DNA of 64,000 nucleotides from JAPLJC01 sp052326585 (GTDB lineage: Bacteria > Desulfobacterota > Desulfobaccia > Desulfobaccales > 0-14-0-80-60-11). Below are positions 15,995 through 24,672 of this stretch, piece by piece (position 1 is the first letter of the stretch; each line of letters begins with the position of its first letter). Location: positions 50,657 through 114,656 of the forward strand of contig JBKQLU010000066.1 in NCBI GenBank assembly GCA_052326585.1. The letters are read 5' to 3'. The position numbers and the translations under genes were made by a program. The notes under the pieces are model-generated. The model searched no databases. It had not been told where the DNA came from and saw only the letters and a list, made by a program, of their open reading frames with translations.

Positions 15995-17580
15995 CAGAAT
16001 TGGAAGTAGATGAATTCCTTGTCCTGCTCGCTGGAGGAGACCACCAGGAGCAGGAGCAGCAGATAGACCGCCCCTTTCACCGGCCAGGGCAGGCTCCGGA
16101 GGCGGGTTTCGTCGCGAAATTTCAGGGTCAAGAGCTGGAGCAGGATCAGGGGCCCGATATGAATCAGCAGCCAGAGGCAGGAAGACTGCCAGGGCAGCGC
16201 CAGGGATGACTGCCAGTGGCCCAGGGCCCCAAACCAGGCCCCCACTTGGGCCAGGTCGCGGCTGCGGAAGATCGCCCAACCCGCCAGGATGAAAAGCCAC
16301 ATGAGGGGAACCGCCAGCAGCGAGCCCCAGGAGAACCGGTCCTGGGCCGGGGATTTACCGGCCAGCAGATTCAGGGGCGGGAAGTGGTAGAGGATGAGCA
16401 GGCCCCCCTGGTAGGCGCCCCAGAGCACGAAGATCCACGAGGCCCCGTGCCAGAATCCCACCAGGAGCATGGTCACCCCCAGGTTGCGCAGGGTCAGCCA
16501 ACGGCCGCCGCGGTTGCCTCCCAGAGGGATGTAGAGATAATCCCGGAACCAGTTGGAGAGGGAGATATGCCATCTGGACCAGAAGTCCGAGGGATTTTTG
16601 GCCAGATAGGGGAAGCGAAAGTTCTCCACCAGGTCGATGCCCAGCAGCTTGGCCGAGCCCCGGGCGATGTCGGTGTAACCGGAAAAATCCCCGTAGATCT
16701 GAAAGGCGAAGGCGACCACCCCCAGGACCGCCCAGTAGCCATTCAGGTGAGTGGCGGGGTCGAAGGCGTAGTTGGCCAGGACGGCGCAGTTGTCGGCCAC
16801 GAAGATCTTTTTAAAAAAGCCCACCAGGATCATGCTGAGGCCGTCTTGAAGGTAGGCGGGCTGAAAAGCCAGGTCGGCCTCCAGTTGGGGGATGAGCTGA
16901 TGACCCCGCTCGATGGGCCCGGAGACCATCTGCGGGAAAAAGGCGTCAAAGGCCGCGAAGGTGACCAGGCTGCGGCAGGCAGAGGTCAGTCCCCGGTAAA
17001 TATCGAAGACGTAGCCCAGGGATTGGAAGGTGTAAAAGGAGATACCCACCGGCAGGATGATCTTGAGGAGCACCGGATCGGTCCTCAGACCCGCGGTTTC
17101 CAGGAATGTCCGGGCCGATTGGACGAAGAAGCCGAAATATTTGAAAAATCCGAGGATGGTGAGACAGAAGCAGACGCTGAGGATGAGGAAATAGCGCCGC
17201 CGCCGCGGCCCGGCCCAGGCCCATAACAGCTCATGGCCCGCAAAGAACAGGAACCCCAGGGCCGCGGCCAGGCCCATGACCGTAGGGGAGATGTGGCTGC
17301 CCGGCAGCGCCAGGCGGCACACCGCGGTCCAGGCGGCGGGTGCCAGGGTCAGCAGCAGAACCCAGGGGGCTTTCGTCCTTTCCCCGTCGATACTCAGGCC
17401 GCAGAGGAAATCGATGACCGTGGTAGCCATCACCAGCGCCAGGAAACGCACGTCCCAGCCGGCGTAAAAGAGATAACTGGCCGCCAGCAGCAGCAAAAGC
17501 CGCCTTCTGCCGGTGAGCCTCCAATAGAGGAGGAAGACGATGGGCAGAAAAATGAGATATTGCCAGGAAATGAAGGACAT
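15994..17580 (-). CDS. MBOAT family membrane O-acyltransferase (AlgI-like)
   Basis: 528 residues with ten or more membrane segments along its length. The family's conserved region is visible as DFWSRWHISLSNWFRDYLYIPLGG-type sequence (about residues 322-345, marker only) and the catalytic His in GFWHGASW. AlgI-like proteins move acyl groups across the inner membrane for O-acylation of extracellular sugars. It is co-transcribed with the SGNH gene downstream (1-bp overlap). No alginate or cellulose genes are nearby, so the acceptor remains open. Confidence 0.9.
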   Translation of the reverse strand: MSFISWQYLIFLPIVFLLYWRLTGRRRLLLLLAASYLFYAGWDVRFLALVMATTVIDFLCGLSIDGERTKAPWVLLLTLAPAAWTAVCRLALPGSHISPTVMGLAAALGFLFFAGHELLWAWAGPRRRRYFLILSVCFCLTILGFFKYFGFFVQSARTFLETAGLRTDPVLLKIILPVGISFYTFQSLGYVFDIYRGLTSACRSLVTFAAFDAFFPQMVSGPIERGHQLIPQLEADLAFQPAYLQDGLSMILVGFFKKIFVADNCAVLANYAFDPATHLNGYWAVLGVVAFAFQIYGDFSGYTDIARGSAKLLGIDLVENFRFPYLAKNPSDFWSRWHISLSNWFRDYLYIPLGGNRGGRWLTLRNLGVTMLLVGFWHGASWIFVLWGAYQGGLLILYHFPPLNLLAGKSPAQDRFSWGSLLAVPLMWLFILAGWAIFRSRDLAQVGAWFGALGHWQSSLALPWQSSCLWLLIHIGPLILLQLLTLKFRDETRLRSLPWPVKGAVYLLLLLLVVSSSEQDKEFIYFQF

Positions 17581-17793
17581 ATGCGTAAGAAAATCTCTGG
17601 CGCTTGGGCATCTCAGCGCGCCTATAGTCTTAATTTACTATACCTAAAATGAGACCTCTAAGAAACCCCTGGCAGCCATCAGCCGGCTTGAGTCAGGACC
17701 AGGCCGCCCCTGTCACCTTAAGTCCATGCAGGCCGCGTCTCAGGCGCCTGATCGGGAGCGGGAGACGCACCCCAACGCCACCAGCCGTAGATC

Positions 17794-18483
17794 TCAGGAC
17801 CGCCGGGAGCTCACCGCCAGGCGGGGCTCGCGGCCCAGCGGCAGCCGGTAGGGCTTAAGTTCCAGTGGGCCCAGACCCAGGAGACGGCCCGCCGCGGCCG
17901 CGGCTTCGAGTTCGCCTCCGGCCAGGTGCGGCCCTTTGAGTGCCAGTGCCAGGCCGCCGGGCAACAGCAGGGGGGCGGCCAGTTCCAGGAAGCGCCCCAG
18001 AGGAAAGGTGGCCCGGGAGACCACCGCCTGGAAACGGGGGCCCCACTTCCGGGCCTGCTCCGGGGTCAGATGGGTGCAGGCCACCTGAACGTCCGGCAGC
18101 TTGAGACAGGAAACCAGGTATTCCAAAAAGGCCGCCTTCTTTTGCCGGGCCTCCACCAGGGTGAGCTGGAGTTCGGGCCGGACCAGCTTCAGGGCCAGTC
18201 CGGGAAACCCCGGGCCGCTGCCCAGGTCCGCCAGGGAGCGGCAGCCCGCCAGGAAAGGCAGGATCGCCAGGGAATCGAGGAAATGCTTGACCACCATGTC
18301 CCGGTCGCTCTTTAAGCCGGTGAGGTTGACCCGGGCGTTCCACAGCTTAAGCTGGGTCAGGTAGAACCGGAACTGGTCCAGGGTGGCCGGGGGCAACTCC
18401 AGCCCCAGGGGCGCGGCCCCTTCCTGCAGCAAGTCCATGGGGTCGCCGGGGGGGTTCGGGGGAGTCATCTGGTCAATTGCCAT
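17794..18483 (-). CDS. rsmG: 16S rRNA (guanine527-N7)-methyltransferase RsmG
   Basis: 229 residues of the RsmG/GidB family, which methylates G527 of 16S rRNA using S-adenosylmethionine. The SAM-binding motif LADLGSGPGFPGLALKL is clear, as is the NLTGLKSDRDMVVKHFLDSL-type region (about residues 52-71, marker only) typical of the family. It is 131 bp downstream of mnmE on the same strand, the classic gidB position in origin-proximal clusters, but mnmG and parAB are not adjacent here. The C-terminal 20 residues are variable. Confidence 0.95.
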   Translation of the reverse strand: MAIDQMTPPNPPGDPMDLLQEGAAPLGLELPPATLDQFRFYLTQLKLWNARVNLTGLKSDRDMVVKHFLDSLAILPFLAGCRSLADLGSGPGFPGLALKLVRPELQLTLVEARQKKAAFLEYLVSCLKLPDVQVACTHLTPEQARKWGPRFQAVVSRATFPLGRFLELAAPLLLPGGLALALKGPHLAGGELEAAAAAGRLLGLGPLELKPYRLPLGREPRLAVSSRRS

Positions 18484-18614
18484 CGCCGCCAGGTCTGTAA
18501 AGCCTTTCGCCGTTATTGAGGTCAGGCCGCGGAACTAAGTATTCATTTTCAAAACGCCGGTGCCACCCAGACGCCTGTAACACTGGCCCCCCCTCGACTC
18601 ACTCCCCAAAATCC

Positions 18615-20015
18615 TCATTTCCCCAGACAAAATTCCCCGAAGATGCGCTCCAGGACCTCGTCTCCCATCTCCTGGCCAGTGATCGCCCCCAGTTCCCGGA
18701 TGGCCTCATGGAGCTCCAGGCCTACGAGTTCCCAAGGCGGAGCCGGGAGGGCTTGTGGTAAAGGGGAAACCGCCAGCAGTTCCCGGACCCGGGCCAGGCA
18801 ACCCAGGCATCCCTCCAGATGCCGGTGATGCCGGGCCAGGGTGACCATCTCGCCGTCGAGCCGCAGGCCGCCCTCCAGGGCCTGGGCCAGGATGGCCGTC
18901 TTCAATGACTCGGTCCCCTGGCCGGTGAGGGCGGAAATCGACAGTACCGGGAAGGAGGTGGCCGCCTGCACCTCGGCTTCACCAAGCGTCCGGGGCAGAT
19001 CCGCCTTATTGATCACAGCCAGGCCCCGGCGGCCGTTCATCTCCCCCAAGGCCTGCCGGTCTGCCGCGGCCAGGGGCTGACTGCCGTCCAGGAGATAGAG
19101 GACCAGATCGGCCTGGGCCAGGCGTTCCCGGGTGCGCTCCATGCCCAGCTCTTCCAGGCGGTCCCGGGCCTGACCCAGCCCGGCGGTGTCGCTGAGGCGC
19201 ACCGGGATGGATCCCAGGATGATGGTCTCCTCGATCAGATCCCGGGTAGTGCCGGGGATCTCGGTAACAATGGCCCGGTCCAGGTTAAGCAGGCGGTTCA
19301 GGAGGCTGGATTTGCCGGCATTGGTCCGGCCGGCAATGACCGCCAGCAGGCCTTCCCGCAATAAGCGGCCTTGCCGGTAACTGGCGGTGAGGCGCCCCAG
19401 GGTTTCTATCCGGGGCGCCAGGGCCGCCTCCAGAAGCGCCGGGGCCAGTTCTTCGGCTTCCTCGGGAAAGTCCAGGGCCGCCTCTACCCGGGCCAGCAGG
19501 TCCAGGAGGTCCTCCCTGAGCAGGGCCAGGCCACGCCCCAGGCCACCCTGGAGGTGGCCGGCCGCCACCTGCAGCGCCGCCTCGCTACGGGCCCGGATCA
19601 CTTCCAGGACCGCTTCCGACTGGGTCAGGTCGACCCTCCCCGAGAGAAAGGCCCGCAGGGTAAACTCGCCGGGCTGGGCCAGACGAGCCCCCCGCTTCAG
19701 GACCAGGGATAAGAGGCGCTCCAGCACCCGGTAGCCGGAATGGCAGTTGATCTCCACCACGTCTTCCCTGGTATAGGTATGGGGGGCTCGCATCCAGGTG
19801 AGCAGCACTTCGTCGATGATTTCTCCCTGGGAACCGACGATTTCACCCAGGTAGAGATGGTGGGAGCGCCACTGGCGGCGGGGACGGCGGGGGCGAAAGA
19901 TCTCCCGGGCGATCTCCCGGGCTCGAGGACCGCTGAGACGGACGATGCCTATGCCCCCCTCACCAACGGGAGTGGAAATGGCGGCGATGGTATCGGCCGG
20001 ATCAGGCTGGGTCAT
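18615..20015 (-). CDS. mnmE: tRNA-5-carboxymethylaminomethyluridine GTPase MnmE
   Basis: 466 residues. MnmE with MnmG modifies U34 of certain tRNAs. The N-terminal tetrahydrofolate-binding domain (IAAISTPVGEGGIGIVRLSG, residues 10-29) precedes a helical domain. The inserted GTPase has G1 GRTNAGKSS (about 227-235), G3 DTAG and G4 NKAD. The C-terminal FCLGK ends in the invariant CxGK motif, with catalytic Cys463. The Thr in GRTNAGKS replaces the usual Pro, a mild change. The gene lies between jag and rsmG. Confidence 0.97.
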   Translation of the reverse strand: MTQPDPADTIAAISTPVGEGGIGIVRLSGPRAREIAREIFRPRRPRRQWRSHHLYLGEIVGSQGEIIDEVLLTWMRAPHTYTREDVVEINCHSGYRVLERLLSLVLKRGARLAQPGEFTLRAFLSGRVDLTQSEAVLEVIRARSEAALQVAAGHLQGGLGRGLALLREDLLDLLARVEAALDFPEEAEELAPALLEAALAPRIETLGRLTASYRQGRLLREGLLAVIAGRTNAGKSSLLNRLLNLDRAIVTEIPGTTRDLIEETIILGSIPVRLSDTAGLGQARDRLEELGMERTRERLAQADLVLYLLDGSQPLAAADRQALGEMNGRRGLAVINKADLPRTLGEAEVQAATSFPVLSISALTGQGTESLKTAILAQALEGGLRLDGEMVTLARHHRHLEGCLGCLARVRELLAVSPLPQALPAPPWELVGLELHEAIRELGAITGQEMGDEVLERIFGEFCLGK

Positions 20016-20072
20016 GACTTCGTAAGGGGTAAGCGTGAGGCGTCCTGGGTAATGGACCTAACCCTGCACCCA

Positions 20073-20753
20073 TTAACCATCACTCATTACCGTCTTTTCC
20101 GGTCCATCCTCCTGGCCTTCCTTTTTTTTGGCGGGGGCTATGACCACCTTCTTGTATAGCCCTTCCCCCCGGCTGCTGGTCTTCAGATCCCCGTCCTCCT
20201 GCAGGGCCAGATGGACGATGCGGCGGTCATAGGGGTTCATGGGATTTAAGGTGATGGGCTTACCGTTCTTTTTCACCTTCTCCCCATAACTCTGGGCCAG
20301 ATGCGCCAGGGCCTCGTCGTGCCGGGCCCGGTAGGCCTCCACGTCGATGGAGATCCTCACCTTGTGGCGGCTCCGCTTGGCCAGCATCTTGGTGACCAGA
20401 TATTGCAAGGCGTCCAGGGTCTGGCCTTGCTTGCCGATGAGCAGACCGGCGCCCGCGGTTTCGATGCGCAGGCTGATGCGGTCCTCCTCCTGGTGCACGC
20501 TAACCTTGGCCTCTTCCTGCATCTTCGCCAGGAGGTTTTCCAGAATCTCCTGGGCCGCGCTCAGCAGGTTTTCTTCCGACTCATCCCGCTGCGCGGCCCG
20601 GACCTTCGCCTTCCGGCCACCCAGGCCAAAGAGGCCCGGGGAGCCTACCGATAAGATCTCGATTTCCAACTGCTCCGAGGAGACCTGAAAATGGGCACAA
20701 GCCGCCTCAATGGCGTCTTCGGTGTCCTTGCCTTCAAACTCCTTAAACTCCAT
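20073..20753 (-). CDS. jag: RNA-binding protein Jag/KhpB
   Basis: 226 residues from ATG 20753 (ribosome site GAGGA 7 nt upstream). Domain order is as in Jag: an N-terminal Jag_N module (residues 1-50, MEFKEFEGKDTEDAI start), a linker, a KH domain with IGKQGQTLDALQ, and an R3H domain with the R-x-x-x-H in DRRIVHLAL. It binds small RNAs and influences cell division and envelope growth in other bacteria. It is 17 bp after yidC. The longer frame to 20834 lies within yidC and has no support. The C-terminus is Lys/Glu-rich. Confidence 0.95.
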   Translation of the reverse strand: MEFKEFEGKDTEDAIEAACAHFQVSSEQLEIEILSVGSPGLFGLGGRKAKVRAAQRDESEENLLSAAQEILENLLAKMQEEAKVSVHQEEDRISLRIETAGAGLLIGKQGQTLDALQYLVTKMLAKRSRHKVRISIDVEAYRARHDEALAHLAQSYGEKVKKNGKPITLNPMNPYDRRIVHLALQEDGDLKTSSRGEGLYKKVVIAPAKKKEGQEDGPEKTVMSDG

Positions 20754-20770
20754 CAACGCTTCCTCTAAAA

Positions 20771-22480
20771 CTAGGTGAGGTACTTGTTGGTATAGTGTTG
20801 CTGTATGATGGAAAGCACATTGTTCGCCAGCCAATAGATCACCAGGCCGGAGGCGAAGTTCAGGAACATGAAGGTGAAAACTAACGGGAGAAACATCATC
20901 ATCTTGGCCTGGGCGGGGTCCCCCGGTGAGGGGGTCATCTTCTGCTGCAGGAACATGGTGCCCCCCATGACTATAGGGGTGATGAGCAGGGGGTCCTTGG
21001 TGGACAGGTCCGCCAGCCAGACGATATGGGTAAACGGCAAAGTGGGAATGAAGGAGGCGTGGCGCAGTTCGATGGCGGTCCCCAGAACCCTGTAGAGGGC
21101 AATGAATACCGGCAGTTGTATCACCATGGGCAGGCAGCCGGCCAGGGGGTTGACCTTGAAGGTCTTGTAGAGGCCCATCAGCTCCTTGTTCATGGCTTCC
21201 TTGTCGTCTTTGTATTTCTCCCGGATCTTGGCCACCTTGGGCTGAAGCTTCTGCATCGCCTTCATGGACTTGTAGCTCTTGTGGTTAGGATAGAAGAAGA
21301 GGATGCGGATCACGAAGGTGAGGATGACGATGGCCCAGCCGTAATTAAGGGAATAACGCTCAAAAAACTTGAGGGAGGAAAGCAGGGGTTGGCCCAGGAA
21401 ATTGAACCAGCCGAAGTTGACGGCCTTCTCCAGGCCCAGGCTCTGAAGGTTCTTCTCATCCTTGGGCCCGAAATAGAGACCATAGGAAAACCGCGCCTCC
21501 CTGCCGGCGGACAGATTCTCCACCGGGGTCTTGAGGCTGGCCATCATGGGTCCCGGCAGGGTCTCTTTGAGCAGCACCAAGGACTTGGGGGCCGCCTGGG
21601 GCACCATGGCGGTCAAGAAATAGCCATCGTCCAGCCCGGCCCAGCCGATCTTGCCGGTAAAGGTGCGCGGTTCCTTGACGCCGCCGCTCTTGATCTCTTG
21701 CCAGCTATCATTGACGAAGCCGTTGAACCCAAAGGATTGGTAACGGGAGGCCACCTCCCCGGCAAACTCCTCCCTGAGGTCGAGGTCCAACTGCCCATCC
21801 AGGGTTTGGGCGGTTTGGTTCACCACCTGCACCGCCAGGTCGAAGGCGTAGCTGTCGCCCTTAAAGGTGAAGGTCTTGATGAAGGTGAGGCCGGAGTTGC
21901 TGCGGCCGGTGAATTGCAGGGTGCCCTGATCTGCCCCCGTCAGGGTGAGGCCCGGCTGGGAGGCCGCCCAGGATATGGTCCCATCGGCCCCGGAGAGACT
22001 GTGGCCCTGCCAGCCCAGGTCCAGGTCGCAATTCTGGCCGGGGCCGGGACTCACCAGTTGTTTGGGCGGGGTCAGGGAATTATCTGGACTGTGGTAGCGC
22101 TCTGCATCGAGAGCAACCGGCCCCACTTTGAACTGGTAGATGGGGGTAAAGGGCAGGCTCTCCCGGTATTTTTTTAACTGGAAGCTCTTCAGGCAGCCGC
22201 CCGCCTCGGTGAATACCGCCCGAAACAGGGGGGTTTCCACCACCAGCTCCCGACCCGGGCTGGCCGCGGCCGGAGCCGGGCTCAGCGGCGCTTGGGCCGC
22301 CGGAATGGCGGGAGCCGGGGCCAGCGGCCCCTGGGCCTGTTGGGCTGGCTGGGCTGGCGTGGTTCGCTGGCCTGGCTGGCTTGAGGGAACTTGGCCCACC
22401 TTCGACCACTGCCCCACGTACATGAATACCGCAAATACCGCCATACTCAAGGCGAGGGCAATCATAGCCCGTTTTTCCAT
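20771..22480 (-). CDS. yidC: Membrane protein insertase YidC
   Basis: 569 residues, the long Gram-negative form. An N-terminal membrane segment (MIALALSMAVFAVFMYVG, residues 6-23) is followed by a Pro/Ala-rich linker (about 30-75) and a large periplasmic beta-sandwich domain (75-345). The five-segment insertase core includes the conserved NPLAGCLPMVIQLPVFIALY-type stretch (near 447-466, marker only). The C-terminal VLSIIQQHY is typical. It inserts inner-membrane proteins with or without Sec. AGGAG lies 6 nt before the ATG; the gene sits between yidD and jag. Confidence 0.98.
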   Translation of the reverse strand: MEKRAMIALALSMAVFAVFMYVGQWSKVGQVPSSQPGQRTTPAQPAQQAQGPLAPAPAIPAAQAPLSPAPAAASPGRELVVETPLFRAVFTEAGGCLKSFQLKKYRESLPFTPIYQFKVGPVALDAERYHSPDNSLTPPKQLVSPGPGQNCDLDLGWQGHSLSGADGTISWAASQPGLTLTGADQGTLQFTGRSNSGLTFIKTFTFKGDSYAFDLAVQVVNQTAQTLDGQLDLDLREEFAGEVASRYQSFGFNGFVNDSWQEIKSGGVKEPRTFTGKIGWAGLDDGYFLTAMVPQAAPKSLVLLKETLPGPMMASLKTPVENLSAGREARFSYGLYFGPKDEKNLQSLGLEKAVNFGWFNFLGQPLLSSLKFFERYSLNYGWAIVILTFVIRILFFYPNHKSYKSMKAMQKLQPKVAKIREKYKDDKEAMNKELMGLYKTFKVNPLAGCLPMVIQLPVFIALYRVLGTAIELRHASFIPTLPFTHIVWLADLSTKDPLLITPIVMGGTMFLQQKMTPSPGDPAQAKMMMFLPLVFTFMFLNFASGLVIYWLANNVLSIIQQHYTNKYLT

Positions 22481-22489
22481 GCGTGACTC

Positions 22490-22699
22490 CTAGGGCACCG
22501 GGTCCCAACCCCCGGGGTGAAAAGGATGGCAGCGCAACAGACGCCGCAGGGCCAGGTAGAGGCCCCGCCAAAAGCCGTGGCGCGCCATGGCCTCGGCGGC
22601 GTAATGGGAGCAACTGGGGGCAAACCGGCAACACCTGGGAAAGAGAGGGGCAATCAGCAACTGGTAGGCCCGGATGGACCAGAGGGCCAATCTAATCAT
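22490..22699 (-). CDS. yidD: Membrane protein insertion efficiency factor YidD
   Basis: 69 residues with the YidD signature: the AYQLLIAPLFPRCCRF stretch, then PSCSHYAAEA, and the late CHPFHPGGWDPVP motif. Three conserved cysteines are present. YidD assists YidC-dependent insertion at the inner membrane. It overlaps rnpA by 8 bp and ends 9 bp before yidC, the standard order. Confidence 0.96.
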   Translation of the reverse strand: MIRLALWSIRAYQLLIAPLFPRCCRFAPSCSHYAAEAMARHGFWRGLYLALRRLLRCHPFHPGGWDPVP

Positions 22700-23114
22700 G
22701 GGCTACCCCCGGGGCCTGCACCGACAACAGGCCTCCCAACTCCTCCGCCACCCGCCAATAATTCAGGGCTGCCGCCCCCGGTTTAGCCATGATTACCAGG
22801 TCATATGGGGGCAAAAGCGTTTTATGCCGCCGGAAAAATTCCCGCAGCAGCCGCTTCATGCGGTTGCGCCGGACCGCCTTGCCGAAGCGCCGGGTCACCA
22901 CCAACCCCAGCCTGGGGGCAGAGGCCTCCGGGGGCGCCAGGGTGACCCCGAAATGGCGCGAATGCAGCCGCTTCCCCTGGGCCTGGACCCGGAGATAATC
23001 GCGACGGCGGCGGATCCGATCCGCCTTGGTGAAACTTACGATCCCCTTGATGGTTGGGGTCGGGGCGGGGGTGGGACGCCGGTCGACGGAATTGGCGGGA
23101 GGCCTCAGGATCAC
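22692..23114 (-). CDS. rnpA: Ribonuclease P protein component
   Basis: 140 residues. The RNA-binding signature RRFGKAVRRNRMKRLLREFFR-type helix is present (near residues 75-95, marker only), with the conserved RLGLVVTRR strand before it. RnpA helps RNase P RNA trim the 5' ends of pre-tRNAs. The start is GTG at 23112-23114, 10 bp after the rpmH stop. This gives about 25 residues before the usual family start (SFTKADRIRRRRDY); no alternative start codon lies closer. Confidence 0.95.
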   Translation of the reverse strand: MILRPPANSVDRRPTPAPTPTIKGIVSFTKADRIRRRRDYLRVQAQGKRLHSRHFGVTLAPPEASAPRLGLVVTRRFGKAVRRNRMKRLLREFFRRHKTLLPPYDLVIMAKPGAAALNYWRVAEELGGLLSVQAPGVAHD

Positions 23115-23124
23115 TCCGCCGGCG

Positions 23125-23262
23125 CTAAACCGTCAAACGTTTCCGACCCCTGGCCCGGCGGCGGTTGATGACCTGGCGGCCACCTCGGGTGCTCATCCGC
23201 TCCAGGAAGCCGTGGGTTCTGGACCGACGCAGATTATGAGGTTGATAGGTGCGCTTCGACAT
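23125..23262 (-). CDS. rpmH: Ribosomal protein L34
   Basis: 45 residues, highly basic. The protein begins MSKRTYQPHNLRRSRTHGF and ends RGRKRLTV, a textbook L34. It has AAGGA 7 nt before the ATG and a promoter at 23298-23328. As usual it heads the rpmH-rnpA-yidD-yidC-jag-mnmE run on this strand. Confidence 0.98.
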   Translation of the reverse strand: MSKRTYQPHNLRRSRTHGFLERMSTRGGRQVINRRRARGRKRLTV

Positions 23263-23640
23263 TTGCTCATCCTTATGACGGAACGTTTTCCAAACATTTT
23301 ATAAACCATTTCTAGGCCCTTTTGTCAAGGGACCGCCTAGATTTTCTCTGGTTTTCAGCCTTCGACTCATCCAGGCGCCGGCGTTTCCCAGGTGAGGCGG
23401 CGGCCGCCAGTCCGGCCCAGGCCATGGTTCCCAAGGCCCGGGCCACTGGAAAGTCAAGGGGCGGTTTCTCCCCCCGCCAATTTTTAAGTTGGATTTTATA
23501 GACTAAATAACATAAACTTAGAAGATTAGAGCTAGATTAGCCCTTTCCAGACTCCATGGACCGGGTGGCTTTGGACCGTCGGGCCAGTTCATTCCTCGCT
23601 GGAGATCCGGCGGTGTTTCCATGAAGATTAAGGAGTCTCT
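23263..23640. other. Divergent intergenic region between rpmH and mreB
   Basis: 378 bp. It contains the rpmH promoter (23298-23328), a GC-rich middle, and an AT-rich patch at 23480-23545 that probably serves mreB. A clear AAGGAG ribosome site lies 6 nt before the mreB ATG. No DnaA boxes or RNA gene were recognised. Confidence 0.6.
23298..23328 (-). promoter_or_regulatory. Sigma70-type promoter of the rpmH operon
   Basis: Minus strand: consensus -35 TTGACA (23323-23328) and -10 TATAAA (23298-23303, spacer 19) or TTATAA (23299-23304, spacer 18). It lies about 36 bp before the rpmH ATG. Confidence 0.6.
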
Positions 23641-24672
23641 ATGTTTCTCGATCCCATCCTGGGATGGTTCTCCAATGACCTGGCCATCGACTTAGGCACC
23701 GCCAATACCCTCGTTTACGTCAAGGGCAAAGGTATCGTCCTGAGCGAGCCCTCGGTGGTGGCAGTGCGCAAAAACGACCGCGACCGCAGCCGGGTGCTGG
23801 CGGTGGGCCGGGAGGCCAAGATGATGTTGGGCCGCACCCCGGGCAACATCGTGGCTATCCGCCCCATGAAGGTCGGGGTCATCGCCGACTTCGTAATCAC
23901 CGAGGCCATGCTGCGCCACTTCATCCGCAAAGTGCACAACCGGCGTTCCCTGATCCGGCCCCGTATCATCGTCTGCGTGCCCTCGGGGATCACCCCGGTG
24001 GAAAAGCGGGCGGTGCGGGAGTCGGCGGAATCGGCCGGGGCCCGGGAAGTCTATCTCATCGAGGAGCCCATGGCCGCGGCCATCGGCGCCGGCCTGCCCA
24101 TCACCGAGCCCATCTGCAACATGGTGGTGGACATCGGCGGCGGCACCTCCGAAGTGGCGGTCATCTCCCTGGCCGGCATCGTCTATTCCAAATCGGTGCG
24201 GGTGGGTGGCGACAAGATGGACGAAGCCATTTTGCAATTTATCAAGCGCACTTACAATCTCCTGATCGGCGAGCGCACCGCGGAAATCATCAAGACCACC
24301 ATCGGCAACGCCTTCCCCGGCGAGACCGAATCCATGGACGTCAAGGGCCGGGACCTGGTCAGCGGCATCCCCAAGATCATCAATATCAGCTCCGATGAGG
24401 TCCGCCTGGCCATTCAGGAGCAGATCGACAGCATCGTCGCCGCGGTGAAAACCGCCCTGGAGCAGACCCCCCCGGAGCTGGCTGCGGACATCGTGGACCG
24501 GGGCATCTACCTGACCGGCGGCGGCGCCCTTTTGAAGGGCCTGGACGACCTGCTCAAACAGGAGACCGGGTTGCCCATCAAGATCGCCGACGATCCCTTG
24601 ACCACGGTGGTTCTGGGTTCCGGCCGGGCTCTGGACAATCTTGACATCCTGAAGGAAGTGATGGTTTCTTGA
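23641..24672 (+). CDS. mreB: Rod shape-determining protein MreB
   Basis: 343 residues, bacterial actin homologue that organises lateral wall synthesis. Phosphate-binding loops are clear: DLGTANTLVYVKGKG near residues 17-31 and DIGGGTSEVAVISL near 163-176. The adenosine region GGGALLKGLDDLL follows near 295. Full length by family standards. First gene of the mreBCD-mrdA run, with AAGGAG 6 nt before the ATG. Confidence 0.98.
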   Translation: MFLDPILGWFSNDLAIDLGTANTLVYVKGKGIVLSEPSVVAVRKNDRDRSRVLAVGREAKMMLGRTPGNIVAIRPMKVGVIADFVITEAMLRHFIRKVHNRRSLIRPRIIVCVPSGITPVEKRAVRESAESAGAREVYLIEEPMAAAIGAGLPITEPICNMVVDIGGGTSEVAVISLAGIVYSKSVRVGGDKMDEAILQFIKRTYNLLIGERTAEIIKTTIGNAFPGETESMDVKGRDLVSGIPKIINISSDEVRLAIQEQIDSIVAAVKTALEQTPPELAADIVDRGIYLTGGGALLKGLDDLLKQETGLPIKIADDPLTTVVLGSGRALDNLDILKEVMVS

